A stretch of DNA of 64,000 nucleotides from Chrysoporthe austroafricana (lineage: Eukaryota > Ascomycota > Sordariomycetes > Diaporthales > Cryphonectriaceae): contig JYIP02000004.1 in assembly GCA_001051155.2 (NCBI GenBank), positions 1,303,576-1,367,575 on the forward strand. The letters are read 5' to 3'. The notes below the pieces were generated by a model. The model was not told the origin of the DNA and searched no databases. It saw only the letters and a program-made list of their open reading frames with translations. The translations under genes and the position numbers were made by a program. Positions within the stretch are counted from its first letter, which is position 1. Every line of letters begins with the position of its first letter. Shown one piece after another: positions 45,705 to 56,546 of the stretch.

Positions 45705-47096
45705 TCAAGAGCATGCGATGCCGCTTGGGACATTCTCACACCCACTGTACGTCTTACCACCAGTCACATCTACGTCGGACCAGGTCCAGTCAGAGCATGC
45801 GCCTGAGCCGCAAACAATCACAATGTCGTACCCGGAGCTTGAGACGGCGCCGGCGCCATCGATGTTCTTGATCGTGAGGTCAGTGATGGGAATGCCACTG
45901 GTAGGAGAGCCCTTCAGGTCTCCACCGTCGTAGTTCTGCTCGATGAGTATACCATATCTGCGTGAAGTTGTAAGCCTGCCTGATCTGCTGGGAGAGACGT
46001 GGAATTCCTACTTGGAGATGTCTGATAGAGTGATGTCGTCGTACTCGACACCAGTAATTGTACCAGTGTCTCCCTCTGTGGCCTTGATACGGATTCCTTG
46101 GACTGCTATTAGCGCCTATCTAGCGACGATTGGGCATTTGAGGACCTTACCATTGACGGAGGCGGTCACCGTAGAGGTTGTGAATGACACATCTTCGACC
46201 GTGTTGTCGGAGCGGCCCCCGACAGACCCAACAGACAGGCCGTGGCCACCAGAGCAATAGCCATTTTTAAAAACGATGTTCTGAGGGCGTCGTTAGTCAA
46301 CGAGCCTCGCCAGCCTGGGTTACATTCTGGGGTTACTCACTGTGCCAGAGTTGATCGCCACACAATCGTCTTGATTGTAGACAGTTGCGTATTCAATGGT
46401 AACGGTGTCTGAAGAGCCAATATCGAATCCATCGGTGTTGGCGCCTAGGTCGTCGCCAGCCGAAGCATCAATCGTGATATAAGCCAGCTCCAGATTCGAT
46501 ACACCATTGACACTGAATACCTGGACAGGTGGATTCAGGATGGTGAGTGTCTCGATGAGGGAGTCTGTCAGGTCATGAGCCTGGAAGAACTTCGGCTTCG
46601 TCTTTCCGCCGTTGCTTCCCTCGCCATCCCAGTAGTCCTTTAATAATCAGCATCTCAGCTGTAGATACTCTTGGGCCTTTTAACATCTTACCGCGCCATT
46701 GCCATTCAGGATCGAGCCACCTGACGCTTCACCAGCTACCGTGATACCGGTGCCGGAAACAGCGAATAGTGGTCCTTCCCACTCTTCATATGCGAACGAG
46801 GTTTCACCTTCGAAAATGACAACGGTGTCGTCGGGTAGATCCGTCATATCAAGTGTGACGCCTGCGGGCACGGTCAAGGTGTCCAAGATGATTGTGGAAC
46901 ATGACGACTTGGACACGGAGGCAGAAGAGTACCCAAGGCTGCCGGTGAATTTACAAGTCGCTGCTCGTGCCTCGATCGCCCGCTCAACCTCATGTGGGCT
47001 GGGAGCCGGCGTCGGTGCAGGGGCTACCTCAGGCGCGGGGGCTGCTAGGATGGTCCTGCCCCAGATGGCCAGGAACAAGGCTGTGCTCGAGTGCAT
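45705..47096 (-). CDS. GH28 endopolygalacturonase, secreted
   Basis: Five exons: 47096-46692, 46637-46341, 46280-46151, 46102-46012 and 45957-45705. They give 391 aa with consistent phases. ATG 47096 opens a signal peptide ([17 protein letters not shown]) and a Pro/Ala-rich propeptide ([14 protein letters not shown]) before [10 protein letters not shown], where mature fungal polygalacturonases begin. All catalytic motifs are present: NTDGFD (202-207), QDDC (224-227), GGHGLSVGS with His247, and RIK (282-284). The C terminus [15 protein letters not shown] with paired cysteines is typical. Reaction: internal cleavage of homogalacturonan (pectin) in plant walls and middle lamella. The [11 protein letters not shown] exon starts right after [11 protein letters not shown], a common intron site. 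Confidence 0.94.
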
Positions 47097-49015
47097 GGTG
47101 GTGAGTTGAACTGACACGTACGGCTAAAAGTTGCGAAAGACCTGGCAATCTCAATGCTGTTGGCGAGCCAGATGGAGTCGTCCCGAACCACGGCAGTCCC
47201 ATAATGACAGCATTTCATCAGGTTGGCACCAGCGGTGTTTATAACATCGTCTTCACACCTTTTTGGCGAGTTCATCTTGTGCTCATGTCCATGCCAAGAA
47301 TCCATTTCTGGCAGGTGATGAGTTTCTGTCATACCTAGCCAATTCTTCCTTGATGCCAAGGCTGAAGCTATTCAAGTGCAGTAGTTGTGAACGATGACAA
47401 ACATCATCGTCGTTATCCACCAAAAAGGGATGTGAGTACGAACTCGAACCAGGCTGACTGACTAAAGCAAGCACATCACGGAGAGATTCGTGGAAGATCA
47501 TGCCTCCTTACGATAGAGGTGGCGCGGAATGTGCCAGCAGTCGTGCGAGGCGCGGAAAATATTGTAAATGGCGCCGGTAGAGACATAGCCGGTTTCCCGA
47601 TAGAGGAAATTGGGTTGCTGAGTAGAACAAGAAAGATAGAGGCACCCACCTAGGAAGTGAATGGAGGAAGTTGAGCTATAATTTTGCATCAATCGCAGCT
47701 TCACGTGGAGCCAGGAAGCTTGTAATTTCTATAAATACTCCTTTTCGCTTATATGTTCCATGAACTAACTAATCAGAACGATAGCGGGATTTGACATGGG
47801 AGCGGAGTATGAAGTTCCGGAAAATCTCTTTGGCTATGCGTTATGGAGTGTGGGGAGTCTAGCGAGGTCACAAGGTCATTGGATCATGTCATTAAAATAG
47901 CAATCTGCTAGCAGAACTCGAATGAGGCCCATCTTGACAATTTTCATGAAGAAACGTACCTAGGATCGACTACGAGCCTAGTGAAACTCATCATATGTGA
48001 ATGGCTGAGATGGAGCATTGTGCACTTGTCTCGTCTAGGGCCAAAGGAAAAGAGATCCCCACAATGCGACGGATGGCTCTCCCATTTCAGGATGGACATC
48101 AAATGCCATGTGACTTTATTTTGTGACCCTAACCACCCTGATTTGTCCAAAGTTCGATGTCTTCACCCCCAGGGAGTCCCCCGAACTATTCTAGATTCCC
48201 AAGATACCTTGTTGGCGATCGCCTCTGTTCTTTTTAAAATGATCGAGTTCATCATGTGGGATTTAGGTTATCATGGTGTCCAGGGGATCGCTGCTTTGTG
48301 CACTAACAATGATAGGATTTGAACCAAGGTCTATGCTGCACATCGTCAGTCTGCCTGCACCTAGTAACAACCCCGATACCTGTTATGGATGCAAATACTT
48401 CTACATCTCAGATGTAAGAAGACTGCTTCATGTACCTACGAAAGCAGATTTGCTAAACATTTCATGTATAGAGGTATGGTAAGGCTATGACATCTATATC
48501 TGAACGACACGTCAAGTTGGACCGTGGCATCGATCAAGGTTTCTAAATCCTCAGAGATTTTATTTCCACAGTTTCCTGTTGCTCAGTAATTTCGCAGTAT
48601 GCTAATCCTAGGCACCCTGAACGCTATTTAAGGTTAATTTCGCTAAATCTCCAAGGATCGTTAACCGAAACCAAGGGCCGGAAACCTCCTTGACGGTGTA
48701 CACAAAACTGGTACGGCTATACCGCCTCCCCGATCCCCAGACCTGGACATCTTGATACTTATGCTTCAGTGTTTGAAACAAGTTGCAGAGGCCCTGTGGG
48801 GTCTTGCCTCCTATGCCTTGCGCGATTGTGGGACTGAACCGGGACACCAGGATACGAAACAACCCCCAAGACCGGGCCTTTGACATCAGATGAAGATCGG
48901 CGAACCTGCCAACAGAGGAGATATAAGCCCTTCTCTCCCATTGATCTGCGCAAGACTGTCTCAACTCTGCATGATTACGGTTCTGTCAGGTTTAGAGCCT
49001 CTCAAGTCCTCCAAG
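47097..49015. other. Intergenic between divergent secreted-enzyme genes
   Basis: A 1.9-kb region holding the polygalacturonase and sedolisin promoters. A minus frame at 48608-48964 (118 aa, ending TILGDLAKLTLNSVQGA) has protein-like sequence but no known domain or start context. Frames at 47981-48482 (+) are short. Nothing accepted as a gene. Confidence 0.4.
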
Positions 49016-51237
49016 ATGAAGTGCTTCAGATGGGCTCTTCAAGCAGTTGCCGTCTCTGATGTTTTATTGTTCTCAGTATCAGCGTCTGACGATGCTTTTG
49101 AGACTTTGCAACAGGTGCCGAGGGGCTGGATACGTATCCGGAGTGCGAGATCCGATGAGGTCGTCAAGTTGAGGTTGTCTCTTAAACAACAAAACCCCGA
49201 CGAGTTCTACGACAGCTTGATGCGGGTCTCGACCCCGACGCACCCGCAGTACGGCAAGCACTACGAAGGACACGAGTTGCGCAGTCTCCTGAGGCCGAGT
49301 CACGAGGCATCATCGATAGCCGTAAGCTGGCTGCGCGAGAACAATGTCACGGGCATCCGGGATGATGGAGATTATGTCTTCTTTCGAACAAACGTCGCCA
49401 CCGCAAATAGGCTGCTGGATACGCAATTCGATTGGTACAGCAGTGCAGGGGGCGAGGAATTACTCAGGACGATGAGGTATTCAGTCCCAAAGGAGGTAGC
49501 AGCGCACATCAATTTCGTCCAGCCGACCACGCGGTTCGGCTCAACGACACGCTTCACATCACACATGAACGTTTTGGATCCTGGCAGCCCGACTCTGGGG
49601 GAGTCAAAGTGGGTTTCAGCACCCGAGGGCCTAAAGACGGATATTGCTACCGCTATGGCGGTTAATTCATCCTGCGCGAACTCGATCACGCCACAATGTT
49701 TATTTCAACTCTACAATGTGAATTTTAGGGGCAGCCCAGCTGGCGGCAATGCACTTGGATATGCTTCATTCGTGGGAGAGTCTGCTCGCTTTAGCGACCA
49801 GGCGGCGTTTTCGCAGGTGTATGCTCCGTTCACCGCTGGGAAGAACGTAAGCGCCGAGGACTCTGGTCTTGGGTGAGAGATGCTGATCGGTGCTCTAGTT
49901 CTCGGTGGTGACGTTGAACGGCGGGGTTAATGACCAGACAAGCCAGAATGATTCTGGCGAGGCCAATTTGGACCAGCAGTATGTCATGGCGGTCGGCTTT
50001 GACATCCCCGTCACTGAATTCATCACTGGAGGGCTGGGCCAGCTCGTCCCGGATGGCGACTCTCCGACGCAGGCGGACAATACAAACGAGCCCTTCCTAG
50101 AATTCGCTATGGGCCTCCTCGCCATGGACAATGCGCAGATCCCCAACTCGATATCTATCTCATATGGAGATAACGAACAGGAGATCCCCCTCTCGTACGC
50201 CATCCAGGTGTGCAACATGTTCGCTCAGCTAGGCGCACGCGGAAAGTCCATCATCGTTGCTTCGGGGGATTCGGGGACAGGAGACTTCTGTGAAGCAAAT
50301 GACGGGACAAATGCCACCCGATTTCAGCCTCAGTTCCCAGCCTCGTGCCCCTACGTGACGGCGGTTGGTGGGGTGAGTAGTGTGCCGACTAGAATACCGG
50401 ATTTTTGTCGAGCTTGAAACTTATTATCATCGCAGACTGAAGGCATCGCTCCGGAATCAGCCACCTTCTTTTCCTCGGGCGGGTTTTCGAATGTATGGCC
50501 CCGGCCTGCTTATCAAGACGCGGTCGTATCTAGCTACCTGCAGAAAGTCGGGAACAACTTTACCGGTCTATTCAATGCCACAGGGAGAGGGTTTCCAGAT
50601 GTCGCCGCGCAGTCCGTAAATTATAGGATTGTAGACGCAGGGCAGGATGGTGCGGTACAGGGGACGTCTTGGTATGTCTTCCGAGGATGATGTCTCTTTC
50701 CGGGCCAACCTGGGGGCGCAACCTCTCTGTCTACAGCGACTCTGTCGCCTGAGGGCCTACCGCGACCCATGGCACAGCCTCGGGAGCCACGCGTCCTTTA
50801 TCTTGTCCCCGACGAAGTGATATGCTCTGACAACCCAATAGTGCAGCGCCCACCTTCAATGGCCTTGTCGGTCTCTTGAATACTGCCCGTCTTGCATCCA
50901 ATCAGTCAACCATGGGCTTTTTGAACCCCTTCCTATACTCGAATGCTTCGACCGCTTTTAACGACGTCACCACAGGAACATCGACTGGCTGTAACGGGCA
51001 AGCCCGTTTCAACGGGCAGCCGAATGGTAGCCCGGTGGTCCCAAATGCTGGCTGGGCGGCAGCGACGGGGTGGGATGCTGTGACTGGACTAGGTAGGGCA
51101 TGATTCCTCCAAGCGTGCATCGCATTACTGCATGAAAAGGTGCTGACGAGACCACAGGCACATTAGACTTTAGCAAGGCATTGGCGATTGCGGCTCCATC
51201 GATCCAGAACACAGGGGGCGTACTGACGACGCCGTAA
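49016..51237 (+). CDS. Sedolisin/tripeptidyl-peptidase (S53), secreted
   Basis: Five exons: 49016-49846, 49899-50372, 50436-50671, 50842-51092 and 51158-51237. They give 623 aa. It has a signal peptide (RWALQAVAVSDVLLFSVSAS) and a pro-kumamolisin activation domain (about 30-190; THPQYGKHYEGHEL is typical). The catalytic Glu298 and Asp302 lie in GEANLDQQY. The oxyanion region is VASGDSGTGD, and the nucleophile Ser513 is in GTSCAAPTFNGL, assembled across a 170-nt intron. Most homologues have SA after GTS; here it is CA. The Ca-binding Asp-rich end (WDAVTGLGTLDF) is present. Family role: removal of tripeptides from protein N termini at acidic pH after autocatalytic activation. Confidence 0.92.
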
Positions 51238-51474
51238 GCCGACAGAGAACGCTGCACATATGCATACTGCTGGCCAGAATAATGTAGAACAGAAGAGCAG
51301 CTCTAAAATTTGGATATCATTGCATGGTGATTGCACCATGGCAGACACAGTGACATTTGGTGGCACGCAAAGGTAGCGTAAAGTGATTTGAAGAGACACC
51401 GAAAAGCAGTTTGCTCGTGACAGACGTCCATCGAAATATCGCTTCTGTCTTTATTCTCCTTGTATTCCACTTTG

Positions 51475-53013
51475 CTACAGCTTTGCAAAGACGGTCGGCA
51501 CGGCACCGCCCATCTCAACCAGCGTGCTCTTGTTCCTCACCCAAGCCTCAAGCCCTTTCCTGCCGTTCTCCACTCCGAGGCCACTCGACTTCCAGCCGCC
51601 CACGGCCATCTCAGCAGGTGACTCTCCCCATGTGTTCACCCATGTTATGCCTGCGTCGAGTTGTGCGATGACCCTGTGACACTGGTTGATGTCCTTACCG
51701 AAGATGCCGGCAGCTAGGCCCAGGTCTGTTGCGTTGGCCCTCTTGACCGCCTCGTCTATCGTGTCGTATGTCAAGATGCACATGACCGGCCCGAAGATCT
51801 CCTCCTTCACGATCTTCATATCGTCGGTGCAGTCCGTGAACACGGTCGGCTGGACCCAAAACCCGTTTTTCAGCGCGGATGGCACCCGGACAGCATTTGT
51901 CGACGTGTCCCCGCCGCAGAGCACCCTCGCCTTGTCCTTTTCGATGCCGTGTCGTATGTAGCTGATCACCTTCGCATGGTGTGCCTTGCTGCTCAGAGGG
52001 CCGAAGTTGGTGTTCATGTCGAACAGGTCGCCGGCTCGGATGAACTGCATCTTCTGCAGCAGTGCCTTCTCGAAATCCGCCTTCATCGCCTTCGGCACGA
52101 ACACCCTCGTGCCGTTCGTGCAGACCTGCCCTGTGCTGTAGAAGTTCGCCATCATCGCGCCGTCCACCGCGTTTTCCACCTCGCAGTCCGGCAGCACCAC
52201 CACAGGGCTCTTACCGCCCAGCTCCATGGTGACGTACTTCATGCCGCCCGCCGCGGCGCCCGCCACCTTCTTGCCCGTCGACACCTGGCCCGTAAAGCTC
52301 ACCTTGGCGACCTCGGGGTGCGCCGACAGCTGGGCGCCCACCTCGCCCGCGCCATAGACCACGTTGAAGACGCCATCCGGCACGCCGGCCTCGCGGTAGA
52401 TCTCTGCGAGGTACTGCGCGTGTAGTGGCGTGTACTCGCTCGGCTTGTACACTAGCGTGTTCCCGGCGGCCAGACAGGGTGCGGACTTCCACAGTGCGAT
52501 CTGGATAGGGTAGTTCCACGCGCCGATGGCCGCGCACACGCCTAGGGGCTCCTTGGTCGTGTACACCGAGGCCTCGGGCCGCAGCCGGAAGGACTCCCCG
52601 TTTAGACCGCCCGAAGCGACCAGCGAGGCGTAGTACTCGAGCACGTCGGCGCCGGTGACGATGTCGACGGTTGACGTCTCGGAGAAGGGCTTGCCGGTGT
52701 CGAGGGTCTCGACCCGGGCGAGCTCGTCGTTGCGGCTGCGCAGCAGGGCGACGGCGCGGTGGAGGATGCGGGACCGCTCGATGGGGGGTGTTGCGGCCCA
52801 CGAGGGGAAGGCGGTTGCCGCGCTGGCGATGGCAGCGCCAACGGATTCCCGCGAGGACGTGTGGATAGTGGCGAGAGGCCTAGCGGTCGAGGGGTCGATG
52901 GTCTGGAACGTGCCGGCGCTCGGGGCTGATGGTTGGGCCCTGCCCCCGTAGAAGACGTGGCGGTCTTGTTCCTGGGCAAGGCCGTTGAAAGCGGGCGCTG
53001 AAAGGGAGCCCAT
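51475..53013 (-). CDS. Betaine aldehyde dehydrogenase (NAD-dependent)
   Basis: 512 aa, single exon, from ATG 53013 ([11 protein letters not shown]). The frame is open further upstream but that part is low-complexity Pro/Ser without an ATG in good context. ALDH motifs are complete: [11 protein letters not shown] (Asn of the active site), [12 protein letters not shown] (NAD binding), MELGGKSP (general-base Glu) and [13 protein letters not shown] (catalytic Cys), with EEIFGPV and GGWKSSGLG near the end. The sequence [22 protein letters not shown] and the position next to choline oxidase point to betaine aldehyde as substrate. Reaction: betaine aldehyde + NAD+ to glycine betaine. Shares a 1.5-kb divergent region with the oxidase gene. 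Aminobutyraldehyde or related aldehydes are possible alternatives. Confidence 0.9.
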   Translation of the reverse strand: MGSLSAPAFNGLAQEQDRHVFYGGRAQPSAPSAGTFQTIDPSTARPLATIHTSSRESVGAAIASAATAFPSWAATPPIERSRILHRAVALLRSRNDELARVETLDTGKPFSETSTVDIVTGADVLEYYASLVASGGLNGESFRLRPEASVYTTKEPLGVCAAIGAWNYPIQIALWKSAPCLAAGNTLVYKPSEYTPLHAQYLAEIYREAGVPDGVFNVVYGAGEVGAQLSAHPEVAKVSFTGQVSTGKKVAGAAAGGMKYVTMELGGKSPVVVLPDCEVENAVDGAMMANFYSTGQVCTNGTRVFVPKAMKADFEKALLQKMQFIRAGDLFDMNTNFGPLSSKAHHAKVISYIRHGIEKDKARVLCGGDTSTNAVRVPSALKNGFWVQPTVFTDCTDDMKIVKEEIFGPVMCILTYDTIDEAVKRANATDLGLAAGIFGKDINQCHRVIAQLDAGITWVNTWGESPAEMAVGGWKSSGLGVENGRKGLEAWVRNKSTLVEMGGAVPTVFAKL

Positions 53014-54548
53014 GGTGGTGAGGGGGGTGCCACCGGCCGCTGGACAGGGCGAGAGGTGGTGAGCGGTAGGCGTGGGTGGGTGTAGCGGGCGGTTGAACGA
53101 GGCGAGTGTCGATGCGGCGAGCACCGGAAGACGCGAGAGCACCAGACACGCTCCCCGGGCGTGCAAAGCCAATGCAAGGATTGGCCTCCAAGGTTCCAAT
53201 CGTCGAGGCACCGGCAGCAAGGGTGTCGACGACAAGGCAGAGCGATTGCAAACGGGCAGCGCTGTGGGCGTTGTCGTCCGGAGTGGAGTCGGTACCGGGG
53301 CTGATGTGGGTGGAAGTCCTGTCCCGCTCTCTGGCACGCTGGGTGGTGGAAAGCGAGCCGCCTCACCGACTGCCGATCCGCTGGCGAGCCCGGCGCTTCG
53401 TTAATGCAGGCACCTCTGGTCCGTTATCTCTGGCGGCCTGCCGGATGGCGTGCTGCTGCAGCAGGACCGACGGCGAGCCCCGGATCTCCAGCGCATAGCA
53501 TCTGGAGTGCAAGCTGTCAACAGACAGCCTCGAATCTTCGCGGCCCGCGAGTCAGCCAGCACCACGGAGGGGCCAGCCGAACACGCCATTTACCAACTTT
53601 GATACAAGCCGACACGGTGGATTCATCCTGATGGTGACGTCAGGTCCCCGAAGAATGGAGCTGGCGGTGGAGCCTCGTGGGCCTGGGGAGAGTCGCACTG
53701 CAGAGTGCTGGGCCTCCAGGCTGCATCTGCCGTCCGGCGCGATCAAAAATTCTACTACCATAGTATACTAGTAGTTCCAGGCGTTCGGGGGCCGTCCCTG
53801 CAGATTAGCACGAGACAAAGACGTGCACAGCCAATCCGGTAGCTCTCTGACGGGCTGAGAGGGCGAGAGGGCATCCACCGAGGCCCGGATGACCTGGAGG
53901 ATATGCTGTGTCCCCCGTGCCGAGGCGCGCCAAACTCCCTTGAGATGCTGACCCGACCTTTATCTGCTTAGTATGGCAGAGGTGTCTTCAGGCTCTGTGT
54001 CTGATGGGACGAGATCCTGCCGAGCCATGGTCCTGCATGCGCGTACTTACGTGGTAGTCACAGTAAGCACAGGCAGAGCCGATCTTGCTCGTCTGCAACG
54101 GCGTCCTCCAGAAGAGCCCCACCGCCTCCCAGGAAGAAAAGGGCCCTCTCCCCCACGCACGCGACTTTTTTTCCATGCGCGGCTCAGGCCATACAGCGGG
54201 AAAGGTACCCTCACTTGGTCATAGAAAACTCGGACGTCTTGGCCGAGGTCTTGATACTGCAAGGACGTTTGCCTCTGAGTCGGAACCGCCAGGGGCTGCT
54301 GATCCACAGTCTGTGCGAACAGGACAGCTCATCCAAGATAAGACTGCTGCACGAAACTTCCTGCCCGGCCGGGGAGAGATAAATAAAGCCATCACTGCCG
54401 CTCCTAGTGGCCCGCCCGCCACCTTGGAACACCTATCAGATACTCACCATCCGTCAGCTCGTGACTGAGATCCCGCGAGACAGCGCTCTCGCTCTGCCTG
54501 CTCAGAAACAGCTCCTCTCGTGCCGGCTCCCCCCGTCGAACAGAAATC
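53014..54548. promoter_or_regulatory. Divergent promoter region of the choline-to-betaine pair
   Basis: A 1.5-kb region between the aldehyde dehydrogenase and choline oxidase start codons. It contains a palindromic AGTATACT core within CTACTA..TAGTAG half-sites near 53752-53774. The right end is C/T-rich leader sequence. No convincing coding frame. Confidence 0.45.
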
Positions 54549-56333
54549 ATGACGACCACGTATATCTCACCCGTGGACGCTGACCGCTATGACTATGTCG
54601 TCGTCGGCGGTGGCACTGCCGGATGCGTGATAGGGGCCCGCCTGGCCGAGTATCTCCCCCACAAGAGGATCCTCATGATCGAGGCCGGCCCCAGTGATTT
54701 CATGGACAACAGGGTGCTCGATCTGCGGCAGTGGCTGGCACTCCTCGGTGGCGAGCTCGACTACGACTACCCTACGACCGAGCAGCCGATGGGTAAGTGA
54801 GAGGCGGGACACGGAGAAGGCGTGTGTTGCGGCACGGACTCGACGTCCGCACCCGAGAGGGCTGCCTATCTCCTCTCCTCAAAGTGAATCGTGAGGCTCA
54901 TCCGTATCCCTCGACCAGGTAATTCGCACATACGGCACTCACGTGCCAAGGTGCTGGGAGGCTGCTCCTCACACAATACTCTGATATCGTTCAGGCCCTT
55001 CGAGTATGACCTGAAGATCTGGGAGTCCCTGGGTGCGAAGGGCTGGAACTTCAAGGATTTCATGCGGCTGATGGACAAACTGCGCAACACGGTACAGCCG
55101 GTGCACGCGCGGCACCGCAACCAGCTGTGCAAGGACTGGGTGCTGGCTTGTAGCGATGCTATGAACATCCCGTTGATCCCCAACTACAACGAGGAGATCA
55201 CCAAGACCGGCTCCCTGAAGCAGGGCGTCGGCTTCTTCAACGTCGCGTACAACCCAGACGACCACAACCGCTCGTCCGCCTCGGTCGCCTACGTCCATCC
55301 GATCCTCCGTGGCGAGGAGCCGCGTCCGAACCTGACCATCTTGACCAACGCGTGGGTCTCCAAGATCAATGTGCACAACGACACCGTCACAGGCGTCAAC
55401 GTTACGCTGCGCGATGGTTCGAGGCGCACCATCAACGCGCGGTCCGAGACCATCCTGACCGCAGGCGCCATCGACACCCCTCGTCTCATGCTCCTGTCCG
55501 GCCTCGGCCCTAAGGACCAGCTGCAGGACCTGCACATCCCTGTGATCAAGGACATCCCCGGCGTGGGCGAGAACCTACAGGACCACCCGGAGAGTATCAT
55601 TATGTGGGAGCTGAACAAGCCCATGCCGCAGGGGCAGACGACCATGGACTCCGACGCCGGCATCTTCCTGCGCCGCGAGAAGCCCAACGCCGCTGCGTAC
55701 AAGCAGCCCGCCAACCCGCTGGCCCTGCCCGACGGCGACATCACCGACGTTATGATGCATTGTTACTCTGTCTGCTTCTCCTTGAACACGGAGCGCCTCG
55801 GGTACGACAAGGTCCCCGACGAGTACGCGTTCTGCATGACGCCAAACATCCCCCGGCCGCGGTCCCGCGGCCGCTTATACCTCACGTCCGCAGACCCGAA
55901 CGTCAAGCCAGCCCTGGACTTCCGCTACTTCACGGACCCCGAGGGCTATGATGCTGCGACGCTGGTGTATGGCATCAAGGCAGCGCGCAAGATCGCGGAG
56001 ACTGCTCCGTTCAAGGATTGGATCAAGCGCGAGATCGCGCCCGGACCTAAGGTCCAGCGCGATGAGGAGATTAGCCACTACGCGCGCAAGGCCGCGCACA
56101 CGGTGTACCACCCCGCGGGCACGACGCGCATGGGCGACGTGGAGAAGGACGAGCTTGCGGTGGTCGATGCCCAGCTGAAGGTTCGCGGCCTCAAGAAGCT
56201 GCGGATCGCGGACGCCGGCGTATTCCCGACTATCCCCACTATCAACCCCATGTTGACTGTGCTGGGCGTGGGCGAGAAGGCCGCTGAGCTGATCGCTGAA
56301 GAGGCTGGTTGGAAGCAGAACGCGAGACTGTGA
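54549..56333 (+). CDS. Choline oxidase (GMC flavoprotein oxidoreductase)
   Basis: Exons 54549-54792 and 54919-56333 (126-nt intron, donor GTAAGT, acceptor CCAG) give 552 aa. The FAD dinucleotide-binding motif is VVVGGGTAGCVIGARL, with EAGP after strand 2. The motif GGCSSHNT has His100, at the position where choline oxidases attach FAD covalently. GMC signature 2, TAGAIDTPRLMLLSGLG, is present. The active-site His is in YHPAGTTRMG and the Asn in TINPMLTVLG. Reaction: choline to betaine aldehyde and on to glycine betaine with O2, releasing H2O2. No signal peptide; peroxisomal targeting is not evident from the end NARL. With the adjacent aldehyde dehydrogenase it forms a betaine-synthesis module, a pairing known from Aspergillus. 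Confidence 0.92.
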
Positions 56334-56546
56334 GCAAGTGCTTGGGTTTTAGAGATGTCAAAAATTCGCATCTTTATCTATCTATATCAAAACCTAAGAT
56401 TCATTACATCAAAGAGAGTTTAGATAGCCGTCCACCCCTGAGCATCATATCTCATCTAATCTCTATTGTCAAGCGATCACATGTATGGTGTGTGGTTTCA
56501 ACCTTGCATCTCTAGTGCTTCGAGGCGAGTTTTATAGTAATCCCAA

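Noticed and set aside
48313..48345. T-arm-like string GGATTTGAACC suggesting a minus-strand tRNA
   Set aside because: The five-base T stem does not pair and no acceptor stem or anticodon arm could be built.
53014..53337. N-terminal extension of the aldehyde dehydrogenase frame
   Set aside because: Low-complexity Pro/Ser/Leu sequence with no good ATG. The ALDH fold starts normally from ATG 53013.
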